A DNA stretch of 64,000 bases from positions 248,001 through 312,000 of the forward strand of contig NZ_JMKS01000005.1 of the NCBI RefSeq assembly GCF_000685865.1, read 5' to 3'. Shown here in pieces: positions 36,751 through 44,873 of this stretch. Source of the DNA: Exiguobacterium antarcticum DSM 14480. Its GTDB lineage: Bacteria; Bacillota; Bacilli; Exiguobacteriales; Exiguobacteriaceae. The notes below the pieces were generated by a model. That model ran no database searches. It saw only the letters and a list, made by a program, of their open reading frames with translations, and had not been told where the DNA came from. Position 1 is the stretch's first letter, and each line of letters opens with the position of its first letter. Made by a program: the position numbers and the translations under genes.

Positions 36751-37245
36751 ATGTCTCAAGTGAAGTTAGTTATGTATACCAATGAACACTATGAACAATG
36801 TGATGCATTTATTCTTCCGGAAGAACAAATCCAATTTACGACATTTCCGACACAGGTGGTGTCAGAAGCGTTAGAAAATCCCGATAAATTTCCGGTTGTC
36901 ATTAAAAAGGATACAGAAGTCGTCGGTTTTTTCATCCTGCATTTACATCCTCCCAAAACACATCGGACAGATGAGAAAAGTGTACTGTTGCGTGCCTTTT
37001 CGATTGATGCCCGGCATCAACAGCAAGGATATGCGAAAGAAGCGATGATGCAGTTGCCGGCCTTCGTGAATAAACATTTTCCTGAAGTGACAGCCATCAC
37101 GTTAGCCGTCAATAAAAAAAATATCGCAGCAAAATCGTTGTACTTCAAGACAGGATACGTCGATACGCTGCAGTCTGTGATGGGACCGATTGGAGAACAG
37201 CATATCTTAGCATTTGATCTTCAAAAAGAAATCACATTCGGATAA
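36751..37245 (+). CDS. GNAT family N-acetyltransferase
   Basis: 164 residues. Motif A for acetyl-CoA binding is RAFSIDARHQQQGYAKEAM (Q/R-x-x-G-x-[GA] type, here Q-Q-Q-G-Y-A). The downstream LAVNKKNIAAKSLYFKTGY is motif B, in which Asn and Tyr are typical. The ATG at 36733 is in frame, but AAGGCGG lies 7 nt before the ATG at 36751 (MSQVKLVMYT). The acceptor substrate is unknown. Its original terminator has been split by the IS3-type element that follows. Confidence 0.85.
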   Translation: MSQVKLVMYTNEHYEQCDAFILPEEQIQFTTFPTQVVSEALENPDKFPVVIKKDTEVVGFFILHLHPPKTHRTDEKSVLLRAFSIDARHQQQGYAKEAMMQLPAFVNKHFPEVTAITLAVNKKNIAAKSLYFKTGYVDTLQSVMGPIGEQHILAFDLQKEITFG

Positions 37246-37265
37246 AAAAAGCACACTCCTCAGTT
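37246..37265 (+). terminator. Left half of a split terminator
   Basis: AAAAAAAGCACACTCCTCAGTT can pair with sequence on the far side of the IS element (38946-38963, ending GTGCTTTTT). Together they would form a strong hairpin for the convergent GNAT and sucrose hydrolase genes; the IS separates the arms by 1.66 kb. Confidence 0.7.
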
Positions 37266-37273
37266 CAAACTGA
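37266..37273. repeat. 8-bp direct repeat, left flank of the IS3-type element
   Basis: CAAACTGA, identical to 38938-38945. Removing the element and one repeat restores CTCAGTT-CA-AACTGAG, the tip of the terminator hairpin. Confidence 0.7.
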
Positions 37274-37315
37274 ACTGCTCCCCGTCAAGTAGACAGGCGA
37301 AATAATAAAAATCTT

Positions 37316-38224
37316 TTAAACGGCTTGAGCCCTGAATTCCAGCGGACTCAAGCCGTTTAGTCGTTCTTGGTATCGTTCTTCGTTATAGAATCGAATGTAT
37401 TGCTGAATCGCATGACAGAGTTCGTCGAACTCCTCAAACTTATGTAGATAATAACTCTCACACTTCAATGCGCCCCAGAACGATTCCATCGGACCATTAT
37501 CGATGCATTTACCGACACGAGACATACTTTGTGTAATGCCTGCTGCTTTCGTCATTCGACGGAAAGCATGCGACGTATATTGAAACCCACGATCGCTATG
37601 TAGAAGTGGTTGGCTTTCTGGTGCGCCCTGAAGGGCGCGTTCAAGCGTATCGAACACGAGTTGATTGTTATTCGAATGACCGATGACAAACGAACGAATG
37701 GATCCGTCGTACAGGTCTAGAATGGCACTTAGATACGCCTTTTGGGATGCGCCATACTTCAGTTCCGTGACATCCGTTACCCATTTCTGATTCGGTCCCG
37801 CCGCATGGAAATCACGATTCAGGATATTCTCTGTCGTCTGTTGAGGAAGGTGGCGCATATATTTGGGACGCTTTCGACGGATGACACAGTAGATTCGGGC
37901 AACGCCCATCAAGCGACGGATTCGCTTCGAGTTGACGTTTCTGCCAAAGCGACGTTTCAGGTTCAGTGTCATTCGGCGGTATCCGTAAATTCCGTTCACC
38001 GAATAGTGAATCTGGCACATCTCTTCGATGATCCGTGTGTTCTCGGTCTCCCGTACCGTCGGTACACGATGTAACCATTTATAGTAAGCTGCACGCGAGA
38101 TACCCGCAAGGTCACATAAGGCTACGATGGGATAACCGAATTGCGCTGCGAATGACTGGATCGCCTCGTATTTATCTCGATTACGAACTTGGCTTAACGT
38201 GACCTCCTCTCGATCTCCTCTAAC
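37316..38224 (-). CDS. IS3-family transposase OrfB (DDE integrase), read by -1 frameshift
   Basis: The catalytic DDE domain: Asp in NQKWVTDVTELKYG, Asp in PLLHSDRGFQYTS and Glu in NGPMESFWGALKCES. Before the first ATG (38020) the same frame continues upstream through KYEAIQSFAAQFGYP and AAYYKWLHR, the normal OrfB N-terminus. It lacks an independent start, so it is made as an OrfAB fusion of about 518 residues after slippage at 38224-38230. The coordinates give the open frame from the slip site. Confidence 0.9.
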   Translation of the reverse strand, partial: VRGDREEVTLSQVRNRDKYEAIQSFAAQFGYPIVALCDLAGISRAAYYKWLHRVPTVRETENTRIIEEMCQIHYSVNGIYGYRRMTLNLKRRFGRNVNSKRIRRLMGVARIYCVIRRKRPKYMRHLPQQTTENILNRDFHAAGPNQKWVTDVTELKYGASQKAYLSAILDLYDGSIRSFVIGHSNNNQLVFDTLERALQGAPESQPLLHSDRGFQYTSHAFRRMTKAAGITQSMSRVGKCIDNGPMESFWGALKCESYYLHKFEEFDELCHAIQQYIRFYNEERYQERLNGLSPLEFRAQAV

Positions 38225-38871
38225 TTTTTTAGGAAAGCGTTCTCCATTCGCAGACGCTCATTTTCTTTCTCGAGTTGTTTCATTTCAATAGTGAAACGTT
38301 CTCCAGCGGTCAATTCTTCCTTCGGTTTCCGACGTCCCCGGCGGTCCAACAGTGCGTCTATCCCGTCTTTCTCGAACTTCCTTACCCAGCTGTAGATTTG
38401 TTGATACGAGACCCGATGGGTCTTCATGGTGTGTTGATAGTCTTTCCCGTTCTGTATGCAGTCCATAACTGCCTCGACGCGCTCTTCGAATGTTGTTTTT
38501 CTTGCTTTGGTCATAGTGAATCGCTCCTTCAACGGTTTCCCTTGAGTACTATGACCAGTATACTGGCTAATCCATCTTTGAAGCACGCTCTTACTCGAGA
38601 TGCCGAATCTTAGCGTGGCACTCCTGAGTGATTCCTCACGGTCTAGCACTGCGCGTACGGCCTGTGTTTTCAGTTCTTCTGAATAGCGTGTCCATCCCGT
38701 TCTATTACTTAGAGCTGAGGCACCACCGTGACGGTATCGTCTTCGCCAAGTATTCAACGTATCGAGTGAAAGCTCGAAGAGCGACGCAATCTCCTTTAAC
38801 GTATATGTTCCGTTATCGTACATCTGTATGATGTGTATTTTTTCATCAAGCAAAAATTTAGATGTGGCCAT
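38194..38871 (-). CDS. IS3-family transposase OrfA (HTH protein)
   Basis: 225 residues with two helix-turn-helix units (YTLKEIASLFELSLDTLNTW; VSYQQIYSWVRKF) and a C-terminal leucine-zipper-like coiled coil (MKQLEKENERLRMENAFLKKL), the layout of IS150-type OrfA. AAGGGAG is 8 nt before the ATG at 38871; the frame itself opens at 38889. OrfA binds the inverted repeats and regulates transposition. Confidence 0.9.
   Translation of the reverse strand: MATSKFLLDEKIHIIQMYDNGTYTLKEIASLFELSLDTLNTWRRRYRHGGASALSNRTGWTRYSEELKTQAVRAVLDREESLRSATLRFGISSKSVLQRWISQYTGHSTQGKPLKERFTMTKARKTTFEERVEAVMDCIQNGKDYQHTMKTHRVSYQQIYSWVRKFEKDGIDALLDRRGRRKPKEELTAGERFTIEMKQLEKENERLRMENAFLKKLEEIERRSR
38224..38230 (-). promoter_or_regulatory. 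Programmed -1 frameshift site of the IS3-type element
   Basis: Minus strand A-AAA-AAG heptamer in the OrfA frame (codons CTA AAA AAG). A -1 slip enters the OrfB frame exactly. Purine-rich SD-like GAGGAG and GAGAGGAGG lie just downstream. Confidence 0.85.
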
Positions 38872-38937
38872 AGAAAAAGCTCCCTTCAAAAGTAGACAGT
38901 TTTGTTATTTCAACTGTCTACTTTTGTGGGAGCATAT

Positions 38938-38945
38938 CAAACTGA
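38938..38945. repeat. 8-bp direct repeat, right flank of the IS3-type element
   Basis: CAAACTGA, the second copy of the putative target-site duplication. It is followed by the right arm of the split terminator. Confidence 0.7.
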
Positions 38946-38981
38946 GAGGAATGTGCTTTTTGCTTGTTTAAACATCGATAG

Positions 38982-40442
38982 TCAGAGTGCATAAATCGCA
39001 AGGTGGGCAGTTGCTTTACCGCTTAAGACAATTCCTTGACTGGTTGATTTCGGGAAGATACGGGCAGAAGCCACCGCTTCTCCGTCGTTCAAGAAGACTT
39101 CGATCGACGAACGGTCGACGAACAGCCGCAGCGTGTGCAGTGGTTCAGTTAACGGGATGGAACGCGTCGTTCCGTATTCGATAGCGGGAACCTCTGCGCC
39201 AGACCGTGTACGATCCATTGTAAATCGTTTCGTCTGTGTATCATACCGCAGAATCGTTTCTTCTTGCTCACTCGCACGAACCTTTAATTCGAACTGTCCG
39301 GAAGAAATAGCAAGATGAGACAGGACCAGTTCAAAGACTTCCGCTTGGACAGGACTTGCCTGTTGTTCGACTACAAGATGTTGTTCATACAGGGTGTCTT
39401 TTCGTAGAGAGGTTAGTTCGCGGACCGGATTTTGGCGTAAATGCCCCTGTTCGAGTGTCAATTCTCGTGGCAGTGTCAAAGCGTGCGCCCATTTATAACG
39501 ATCACTTGGATACGTGATATCGGGTAAACCCATCCAACCGACGAGAATCCGGCGACCGTCTGCTGCTAACGTCGTCTGGGGTGCATAAAAATCAAAACCA
39601 AAATCAAGTTCTAAAAAGTCTTCATGTTGATAAGACAGATTCGGGAAGTCGACCGTCTGACCGATGAAGTAACCGGATTGGAAAATGTTTTGGTAGTGGT
39701 CCCCTGTCGGTTCGATGCCTTGTGGACTAAAGAGCAACAATCCGTGCCCATCCAGCTCAAAATAATCGGGACATTCCCACATATAGCCGAAGTCCGGATA
39801 ACGTGTATTCAGTTCTCCGAGTAACATCCAGGATTCAGCATCTTCCGAGTGATAGACGACCGTAGCGCCGGTCAAATCATTTCGCTGGGCACCGATGATA
39901 CAATACCATGTCCCTTGATGTTGGAACACTTTTGGATCCCGGAAATGTTCGGTATAACCATCAGGTACCGTTGCGATTGCTGGCGGAAGATGTTTTTCAA
40001 TCCGACCATCTGAACGAAGATGTCCAACGATTTGGCTTGTATGCCGGACCCAATCCTGATCGCGTTTATTGCCTGTGTACATGATATGGACTTTATCATC
40101 CTTGACGAAGCCACTACCAGAGTAGGCACCATGCGAATCGGGATCATCATTTGGGATCAGTGCCGCGCCTTCATCGAACCAGTGAACCAAATCCTTTGAC
40201 GTCAGATGATACCAGTATTTTAATCCATGAACCGGTCCGAGTGGGAACCATTGATAAAATAGGTGGTACGTACCATCGTGATAGACAAAACCATTCGGGT
40301 CATTTAACAATCCGGTTGGTGGTTGAACATGAAAAGAGAAGCGCCAAGGGGATGTCCGGACTTCTTCTTTCATGAGTTGGTACACTTCCGGTGCGAGATC
40401 GGAGAGTGGGCGGTAGCGTGCTTCGCGTGTCCACTGATTCAT
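38982..40442 (-). CDS. sacA: Sucrose-6-phosphate hydrolase / invertase (GH32)
   Basis: 486 residues. The nucleophile Asp is in the sucrose box TGLLNDPNGFVYHDGTYHLF, the transition-state stabiliser is in EHFRDPKVF, and the acid/base Glu is in MWECPDYFEL. A beta-propeller is followed by a C-terminal beta-sandwich. AAGGAGC lies 8 nt before the ATG. No sucrose PTS transporter is adjacent, so it could hydrolyse sucrose or short fructans as well as sucrose-6-phosphate. It converged on the GNAT gene before the IS arrived. Confidence 0.92.
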   Translation of the reverse strand: MNQWTREARYRPLSDLAPEVYQLMKEEVRTSPWRFSFHVQPPTGLLNDPNGFVYHDGTYHLFYQWFPLGPVHGLKYWYHLTSKDLVHWFDEGAALIPNDDPDSHGAYSGSGFVKDDKVHIMYTGNKRDQDWVRHTSQIVGHLRSDGRIEKHLPPAIATVPDGYTEHFRDPKVFQHQGTWYCIIGAQRNDLTGATVVYHSEDAESWMLLGELNTRYPDFGYMWECPDYFELDGHGLLLFSPQGIEPTGDHYQNIFQSGYFIGQTVDFPNLSYQHEDFLELDFGFDFYAPQTTLAADGRRILVGWMGLPDITYPSDRYKWAHALTLPRELTLEQGHLRQNPVRELTSLRKDTLYEQHLVVEQQASPVQAEVFELVLSHLAISSGQFELKVRASEQEETILRYDTQTKRFTMDRTRSGAEVPAIEYGTTRSIPLTEPLHTLRLFVDRSSIEVFLNDGEAVASARIFPKSTSQGIVLSGKATAHLAIYAL

Positions 40443-40491
40443 GCTGTCAGCTCCTTGTTGTAAGTAGTTGTGTAGTTTCTTCTATTTGTTC

Positions 40492-40520
40492 ACATTACGG
40501 AGAACGGTCTGGCTTGTCAA
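40492..40520 (-). promoter_or_regulatory. Sigma-A-type promoter of the sucrose hydrolase gene
   Basis: Minus strand TTGACA, 17-nt spacer, TAATGT, about 50 nt before the start codon. Confidence 0.6.
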
Positions 40521-40535
40521 TCGTGTCCATCACTA

Positions 40536-42134
40536 TTACTGATGGAAGGTGAGGCGACTTTTACCGTGTTTTTTAGAATCGTATAATGCCATATCGGCAC
40601 GTTGGATGACATGTTCAATCGACTCTTCAGATGAACGGATGGCGACACCAATACTTGCTCCGATCTGGAGTACATGTTGGTTTAGGACAAACGGATAGGA
40701 AAGTGTATGGATGATATCTTTTCCATAACGATCAATCTCCTCAAGTGAAAGTATTTCATTAAGAATGATCAAAAATTCATCACCACCAAGGCGTGCCACC
40801 ATGCCCTCGTAACGGAATGATTTTTGGAGACGATCGGCGACTTCAATCAGGACAAGATCTCCCATCGCATGCCCATACTGATCATTGATGGCTTTAAAAC
40901 CATCTAAATCAAGATACAAGTAGACTTGGTTATAGTCTTTGAGCGACAACAGATCTAAGTAATCCGATAATCCGTTGCGATTGGGTAAACCGGTTAAGGC
41001 GTCATGTAAAGCGAGTGATTCATACGTTGTCCGTTCTTGTTCCGTATATCTTAACGTGGTCGTCAATTGACGTAATGCAATCGAAAGAACCTCCACTTCA
41101 CGAATTCCTTTGTGGTATGGAATCGATTTTAACGGATCATGCTGCATCGCTTCTGCTGCCTGAGTAATCTGTTGTAAGGGACGAGTCAGCAGTCTCGCGA
41201 CGAACCAACCGATGAGGGCTGTGAGGAGCGATGCAATTAAACCGGCAATCAGAATATACGTTTTTAGTGTACTGGCATCTGAGAAAGCGACCTGACTCGG
41301 CTGACGGACGAGGACAGTCCAGCCGAGACCATCATAACTTTTATACCCTTTACTTTTAGCCAGACCTGTCAAATACTCCTGACCATTTTTCCAAGTCGAC
41401 ACTTGGTAACCGGCCTGATTTCCTGACAAGAAGGAAGCGGGGAGCGTTTTACCACGCCACTGCTCCGGACCGAGTAAGACCGTTCGATTTTGTTTACTGA
41501 CAATAAAGACTTCAACATCCTTGATCTGAGCCGTCGAACTTTGGAAACTCTGTTCGATTTCCTTCGCCCATTCAAAACTCAGATGCGCTGCGAGAACACC
41601 AGTCAGTTTTCCATTCGTAAATAAAGGTGTGCTGATATCAACGAACTGTAAAGGCTCACCACTAGGGTTCGGGAGTAATTTGGCAAGCAAGACGGCATCA
41701 TGGACGTCACCGATAAACGGTTTTTTTTGTGCTTGTTGAAAGACCGGACGCTCTTTGATCGATTGACCTTCTAAAATTGTTCCGGTTGAAGCAAGGACTT
41801 GACCATCGGGTGCGACAACACCAATCCAAGAAAAGTCAGGAATTTGTTGTTGCAGTTGCTGTAGCGTATCACGGGTTTCCTCTGTGTTCTTAGGTTGCTG
41901 AATCGTGGGTAATGTCCGCAATACATTGACTTCAGCCGTCCGTGACCACATGTAATGATCGAGTTTATCGGATAACTGATAAGCGGTTGCAGACAAGGTC
42001 GTGCCTACTTCTTCTTTTAATCGGTCGGTCGCGCGGTGACTGATTAAAAACGTCAAACAAAGTGTCATGATGAAAAATAGAACGGCAATCAATAAGGCAA
42101 GTAAGGCATCAAAACGAATAGACCAGTTGTGCAT
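40536..42134 (-). CDS. Membrane diguanylate cyclase (Cache sensor, HAMP, GGDEF)
   Basis: 532 residues: TM1 (LLIAVLFFIMTLCLTFLIS), an extracytoplasmic double-Cache ligand domain (about 35-280), TM2 (YILIAGLIASLLTALIGWF), a HAMP segment (RLLTRPLQQITQAAEAM) and a GGDEF domain (about 375-532). The active site ARLGGDEFLIIL is intact, so it can make cyclic di-GMP. The product-inhibition I-site R-x-x-D is degenerate: five residues before GGDEF reads R-Y-E-G. The ligand is unknown. The gene is divergent from the ABC exporter. Confidence 0.92.
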   Translation of the reverse strand: MHNWSIRFDALLALLIAVLFFIMTLCLTFLISHRATDRLKEEVGTTLSATAYQLSDKLDHYMWSRTAEVNVLRTLPTIQQPKNTEETRDTLQQLQQQIPDFSWIGVVAPDGQVLASTGTILEGQSIKERPVFQQAQKKPFIGDVHDAVLLAKLLPNPSGEPLQFVDISTPLFTNGKLTGVLAAHLSFEWAKEIEQSFQSSTAQIKDVEVFIVSKQNRTVLLGPEQWRGKTLPASFLSGNQAGYQVSTWKNGQEYLTGLAKSKGYKSYDGLGWTVLVRQPSQVAFSDASTLKTYILIAGLIASLLTALIGWFVARLLTRPLQQITQAAEAMQHDPLKSIPYHKGIREVEVLSIALRQLTTTLRYTEQERTTYESLALHDALTGLPNRNGLSDYLDLLSLKDYNQVYLYLDLDGFKAINDQYGHAMGDLVLIEVADRLQKSFRYEGMVARLGGDEFLIILNEILSLEEIDRYGKDIIHTLSYPFVLNQHVLQIGASIGVAIRSSEESIEHVIQRADMALYDSKKHGKSRLTFHQ

Positions 42135-42375
42135 ACAATAAACTCCATTTCAAGAACGAGATAGGTAAGGAAGATCTTTTTTAACATTTTAACATAAGCG
42201 ATTTATCTGGTTTGATTTAATTCAAACTTTATGGATTATCGTCACAGGGCAGACAAAGGTCGTCGTTAAAGTAAAATGGAATTGGAAGCGGATTACATAA
42301 TTGTAAGAATAGGAACTTTTTTATCTGTAATGACGTACACTAGAACAAGAAGCGCAAGCAAGAGGAGGAAAAAAG
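42135..42375. other. Intergenic region between the diguanylate cyclase and ABC exporter genes
   Basis: About 240 bp without a gene. It holds an inverted repeat GTTTGA-tttaat-TCAAAC at 42210-42227, a possible operator or terminator-like element. No promoter with good spacing was identified. Confidence 0.35.
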
Positions 42376-43293
42376 ATGCTGAAAATTGAACATGTGTCAA
42401 AACGGTTAGGAAAAGAAGAAATTTTAAAAGACGTCAGTTTTGAAGTATCACCGGGAGAAGTATTTGGATTTCTAGGACCAAACGGTGCCGGGAAAACAAC
42501 GACGATCCGTATCATTACCGGGCTGCTCGAACAAGACGCGGGGACGGTCACCGTCAATGGTTTTGATGTCGTTCAGGAACGTTCGAAAGCGTTGACACAA
42601 ATCGGGGCAATCGTCGAAAATCCTGCATTTTACCCATACATGACCGGAAAACAAAACCTTGTCCAAGCGAAAAACCTGATTCCCGGCCTTGCGACGGTTG
42701 ATTATGAGGCGTTGGCGCAACTCGTTGGTCTAGAAGGAAAACTTTCGAAAAAGGTCGGCGAATATTCCCTGGGGATGAAACAGCGTCTAGGAATCGCACG
42801 TGCCCTGTTACATAATCCACGTGTCTTGATCCTGGATGAGCCGACGAATGGGCTGGACCCAGCGGGAATCGCAGAACTACGAGAATACTTACGGAAAATG
42901 GCGCGGGAACAAGATATCGCCATTCTGATTTCGAGCCATATGCTAGGTGAAATGGAACAGATCAGCGACCGGTACGCGATCATTGATCAAGGGGTCATCA
43001 AATCCGTCGAATCCGTCCGAAATGAGACGGGAGCAAAAATTTTAATCCGTGTACCGGAAGCAACTATTCTGGATGTGATCGAAGTATTGCGGGCCGCTAA
43101 TTATCCGGCAGAACGCTGGAAGGACAAAATTGTCATCACGGCACCTGAAAGTGAGACACCGGCGATCGCCCGACTGATCGTTCCGATTGCTGATCTACAT
43201 GAACTGACGGTCAAGCGTCAGACGCTCGAAGAACAATTCTTACAAGTGACGAAAAAAGAGGGGGATTCACATGCTTTCGCTCATACAAAATGA
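42376..43293 (+). CDS. ABC exporter ATP-binding protein (BcrA-like)
   Basis: 305 residues. Walker A is GFLGPNGAGKTTTIRII, the signature is YSLGMKQRLGIARAL, Walker B is VLILDEPTNGLDPAG, and the switch His is in ISSHMLGEM. The C-terminal 90 residues are the extra domain seen in bacitracin-type and DrrA/BcrA ATPases. AGGAGG is 9 nt before the ATG. It overlaps the permease gene by 23 nt. A role in export of a peptide antibiotic or lipid is possible; there is no adjacent two-component system to support the bacitracin type. Confidence 0.88.
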   Translation: MLKIEHVSKRLGKEEILKDVSFEVSPGEVFGFLGPNGAGKTTTIRIITGLLEQDAGTVTVNGFDVVQERSKALTQIGAIVENPAFYPYMTGKQNLVQAKNLIPGLATVDYEALAQLVGLEGKLSKKVGEYSLGMKQRLGIARALLHNPRVLILDEPTNGLDPAGIAELREYLRKMAREQDIAILISSHMLGEMEQISDRYAIIDQGVIKSVESVRNETGAKILIRVPEATILDVIEVLRAANYPAERWKDKIVITAPESETPAIARLIVPIADLHELTVKRQTLEEQFLQVTKKEGDSHAFAHTK

Positions 43294-44014
43294 ATGGATG
43301 AAATGGTGGACGATGAAAAAATCGAAAATCGTTTTAGCACTATACCTTGTCATCGCCGTTGGACTGGTCATCATCGCTAAAACCAATGACTTTGATTTTA
43401 CGCGAAGTGAATATTACACGTTGGTTTCGACGATCTTGTTTGGATTGCTTGGAATCATCACGATTGTCTTCACGGCAGAGACAGTCGGGAACGAGGTCCG
43501 TTATGATACGATGAAACATCTGTTGATGAGTCCGTACTCGCGGATGACGATTTACTTCTCGAAATTACTGTTTTCGATCTTGATCATGCTCGGTCAATTC
43601 CTCTTTATCGCCCTGATTACGTATGCGGCCTCGTTTGCCTTTTCTGAAACAGGAGAAACACTTCAATTGCGAGATACGGTCTTGGCGCTCGTCAACCCGA
43701 TCTTCACGATTTTCATGACGTTGTTCTTTTCGCTTGTCTTCCGCTCCGTCGGGATGATCATCGGCTTTACGGTCTTGGCACAATTCTTTACCTCGATTGT
43801 CGGAAATGTTTTGTTAGCATTCAAACCGGAAATCGCTAAATGGATCGTCTTCATGCATTTGGATTGGTCGATGTATTTTAAAGGTGCATTGACATACGGG
43901 ATGGCTGAACCGATGGGAACGACGCTGACATTTTCAATCATTTTTGTCATCGCCCATATCTTAGTCTTATTCGGTAGCTCGATCTTGATTTTCCAAAAAA
44001 AATCGTACCTGTAA
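43271..44014 (+). CDS. ABC exporter permease (ABC-2 type)
   Basis: 247 residues, six predicted membrane segments (IVLALYLVIAVGLVIIAK; TILFGLLGIITIVFTAET; ILIMLGQFLFIALITYAA; FTIFMTLFFSLVFRSVG; FTVLAQFFTSIVGNVLL; IIFVIAHILVLFGSSIL). The motif EVRYDTMKHLLMSPYSR after the second helix is typical of BcrB-like permeases. It works with the preceding ATPase; the 23-nt overlap implies coupled translation. Confidence 0.86.
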   Translation: MLSLIQNEWMKWWTMKKSKIVLALYLVIAVGLVIIAKTNDFDFTRSEYYTLVSTILFGLLGIITIVFTAETVGNEVRYDTMKHLLMSPYSRMTIYFSKLLFSILIMLGQFLFIALITYAASFAFSETGETLQLRDTVLALVNPIFTIFMTLFFSLVFRSVGMIIGFTVLAQFFTSIVGNVLLAFKPEIAKWIVFMHLDWSMYFKGALTYGMAEPMGTTLTFSIIFVIAHILVLFGSSILIFQKKSYL

Positions 44015-44028
44015 GCCGATTCGTCCAA

Positions 44029-44076
44029 AAACAGATCCTCTCCCTGCGAGAACATCAGCAGGAAGAGGATCTGTTT
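44029..44076. terminator. Bidirectional terminator ABC exporter / YczE-like gene
   Basis: Stem AACAGATCCTCT..CCTGC / GCAGG..AGAGGATCTGTT, between convergent genes. Confidence 0.85.
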
Positions 44077-44077
44077 G

Positions 44078-44704
44078 TCATTGGACACGACGCGTGATGG
44101 GAAAGGCGTTTTGGAAAAACTCGATCAACGGACCATTCAGCAACAAGAAGACAAACGTTCCGACACCAATTCCAATCAGTTCGTGTTCGACGAGTGACAG
44201 GATGCTCGCAATCAAAAAAGGGATTGCGAGGCTGACTGTCGCACCGATTGATGTACTTTTAAACCGGCTAATGAGTGATTTCATCAAATAGTCGGGTGGC
44301 ATCAGGACAAAACCGATTTGCAAATACAAAGCCAGACCAAGTGAAATCAACGGCATCCCGATCACCATGTAGAGGATACGCATCCAAAGTGTCGTTGGTA
44401 TATAAAGCAATTGATGAATCGATAAGAAAAAGTCAATCGCCGTTCCAAACAGGATGACTAAGGAAAAACTAAGTAGGATCGTCCACCAACTAAATCGACT
44501 ACCAAGAATCAAGGCACTTCCAAGTGCCAAAACGTGTAAGACGACAATCGCCAGCCCGACGGTCAAAGGCGAGAGGCGAGCTAAGGCTTCGCTTGCAGAT
44601 GTCCAAGGGGCGCTACCGATAGCGGCAGTCACCATAAAACTATTTCCGAGTGCGTTGATCAAGATGGAAAATAAATAAATGAGGATTCGTTTTTGTTGAC
44701 TCAT
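44078..44704 (-). CDS. YczE/YyaS/YitT-type integral membrane protein
   Basis: 208 residues, five hydrophobic segments. The N-terminal ALGNSFMVTAAIGSAPWTS and the later GIGVGTFVFLLLNGPLIEF are characteristic of the YczE family, whose molecular function is unclear. The frame opens at a TTG (44719). I prefer the ATG at 44704: the only strong ribosome site, GGAGGTGA at 44735-44742, is 30 nt away, but a 22-nt inverted repeat lies between and would reduce the gap to 8 nt. Confidence 0.8.
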   Translation of the reverse strand: MSQQKRILIYLFSILINALGNSFMVTAAIGSAPWTSASEALARLSPLTVGLAIVVLHVLALGSALILGSRFSWWTILLSFSLVILFGTAIDFFLSIHQLLYIPTTLWMRILYMVIGMPLISLGLALYLQIGFVLMPPDYLMKSLISRFKSTSIGATVSLAIPFLIASILSLVEHELIGIGVGTFVFLLLNGPLIEFFQNAFPITRRVQ

Positions 44705-44742
44705 GGGAGGCACAGGCAAAAAAGACTGCGCTTCTCACCTCC
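44705..44742 (-). promoter_or_regulatory. SD and start codon of the YczE-like gene bridged by a hairpin
   Basis: Minus strand order: GGAGGTGA, three bases, stem GCGCAG, 10-nt loop, stem CTGTGC (one G-U pair), CTCCC, ATG. Folding leaves 8 nt between SD and ATG. Alternatively CTCC can pair with GGAG and hide the SD. Confidence 0.5.
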
Positions 44743-44873
44743 ATTTCAAAGCAGTATCGTTAAGGTATACCCTATTTTAATCGTTCTTTTCACTCGTTTT
44801 CATGAAAAGAAGATTGCGAAAAGTCTTGAAAAGGCGACATACTAGGAAGAAATTAAAGAAATGGGGATACGAC

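Larger units (their letters stand above)
37274..38937 (-). mobile_element. IS3-family insertion sequence (IS150-like)
   Basis: About 1.66 kb with imperfect inverted repeats that begin TGCTCCC and continue with AGTAGACAG..GAAATAA.AAAA at both ends (inner TG...CA termini at 37276 and 38934). It carries orfA and orfB joined by a -1 frameshift. The flanks have an 8-bp direct repeat CAAACTGA (37266-37273 and 38938-38945), consistent with a target duplication. Such a length is unusual for the IS150 group, which usually gives 3-4 bp, so the outermost 2-3 bp of the boundary are uncertain. Reading frames are intact. Confidence 0.9.

Noticed and set aside
37273-37278. A 3-bp target duplication for the IS3-type element, as usual for the IS150 group
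   Set aside because: With strict TG...CA ends the flanking triplets differ (AAC and TAT); the 8-bp CAAACTGA repeat explains the flanks better.
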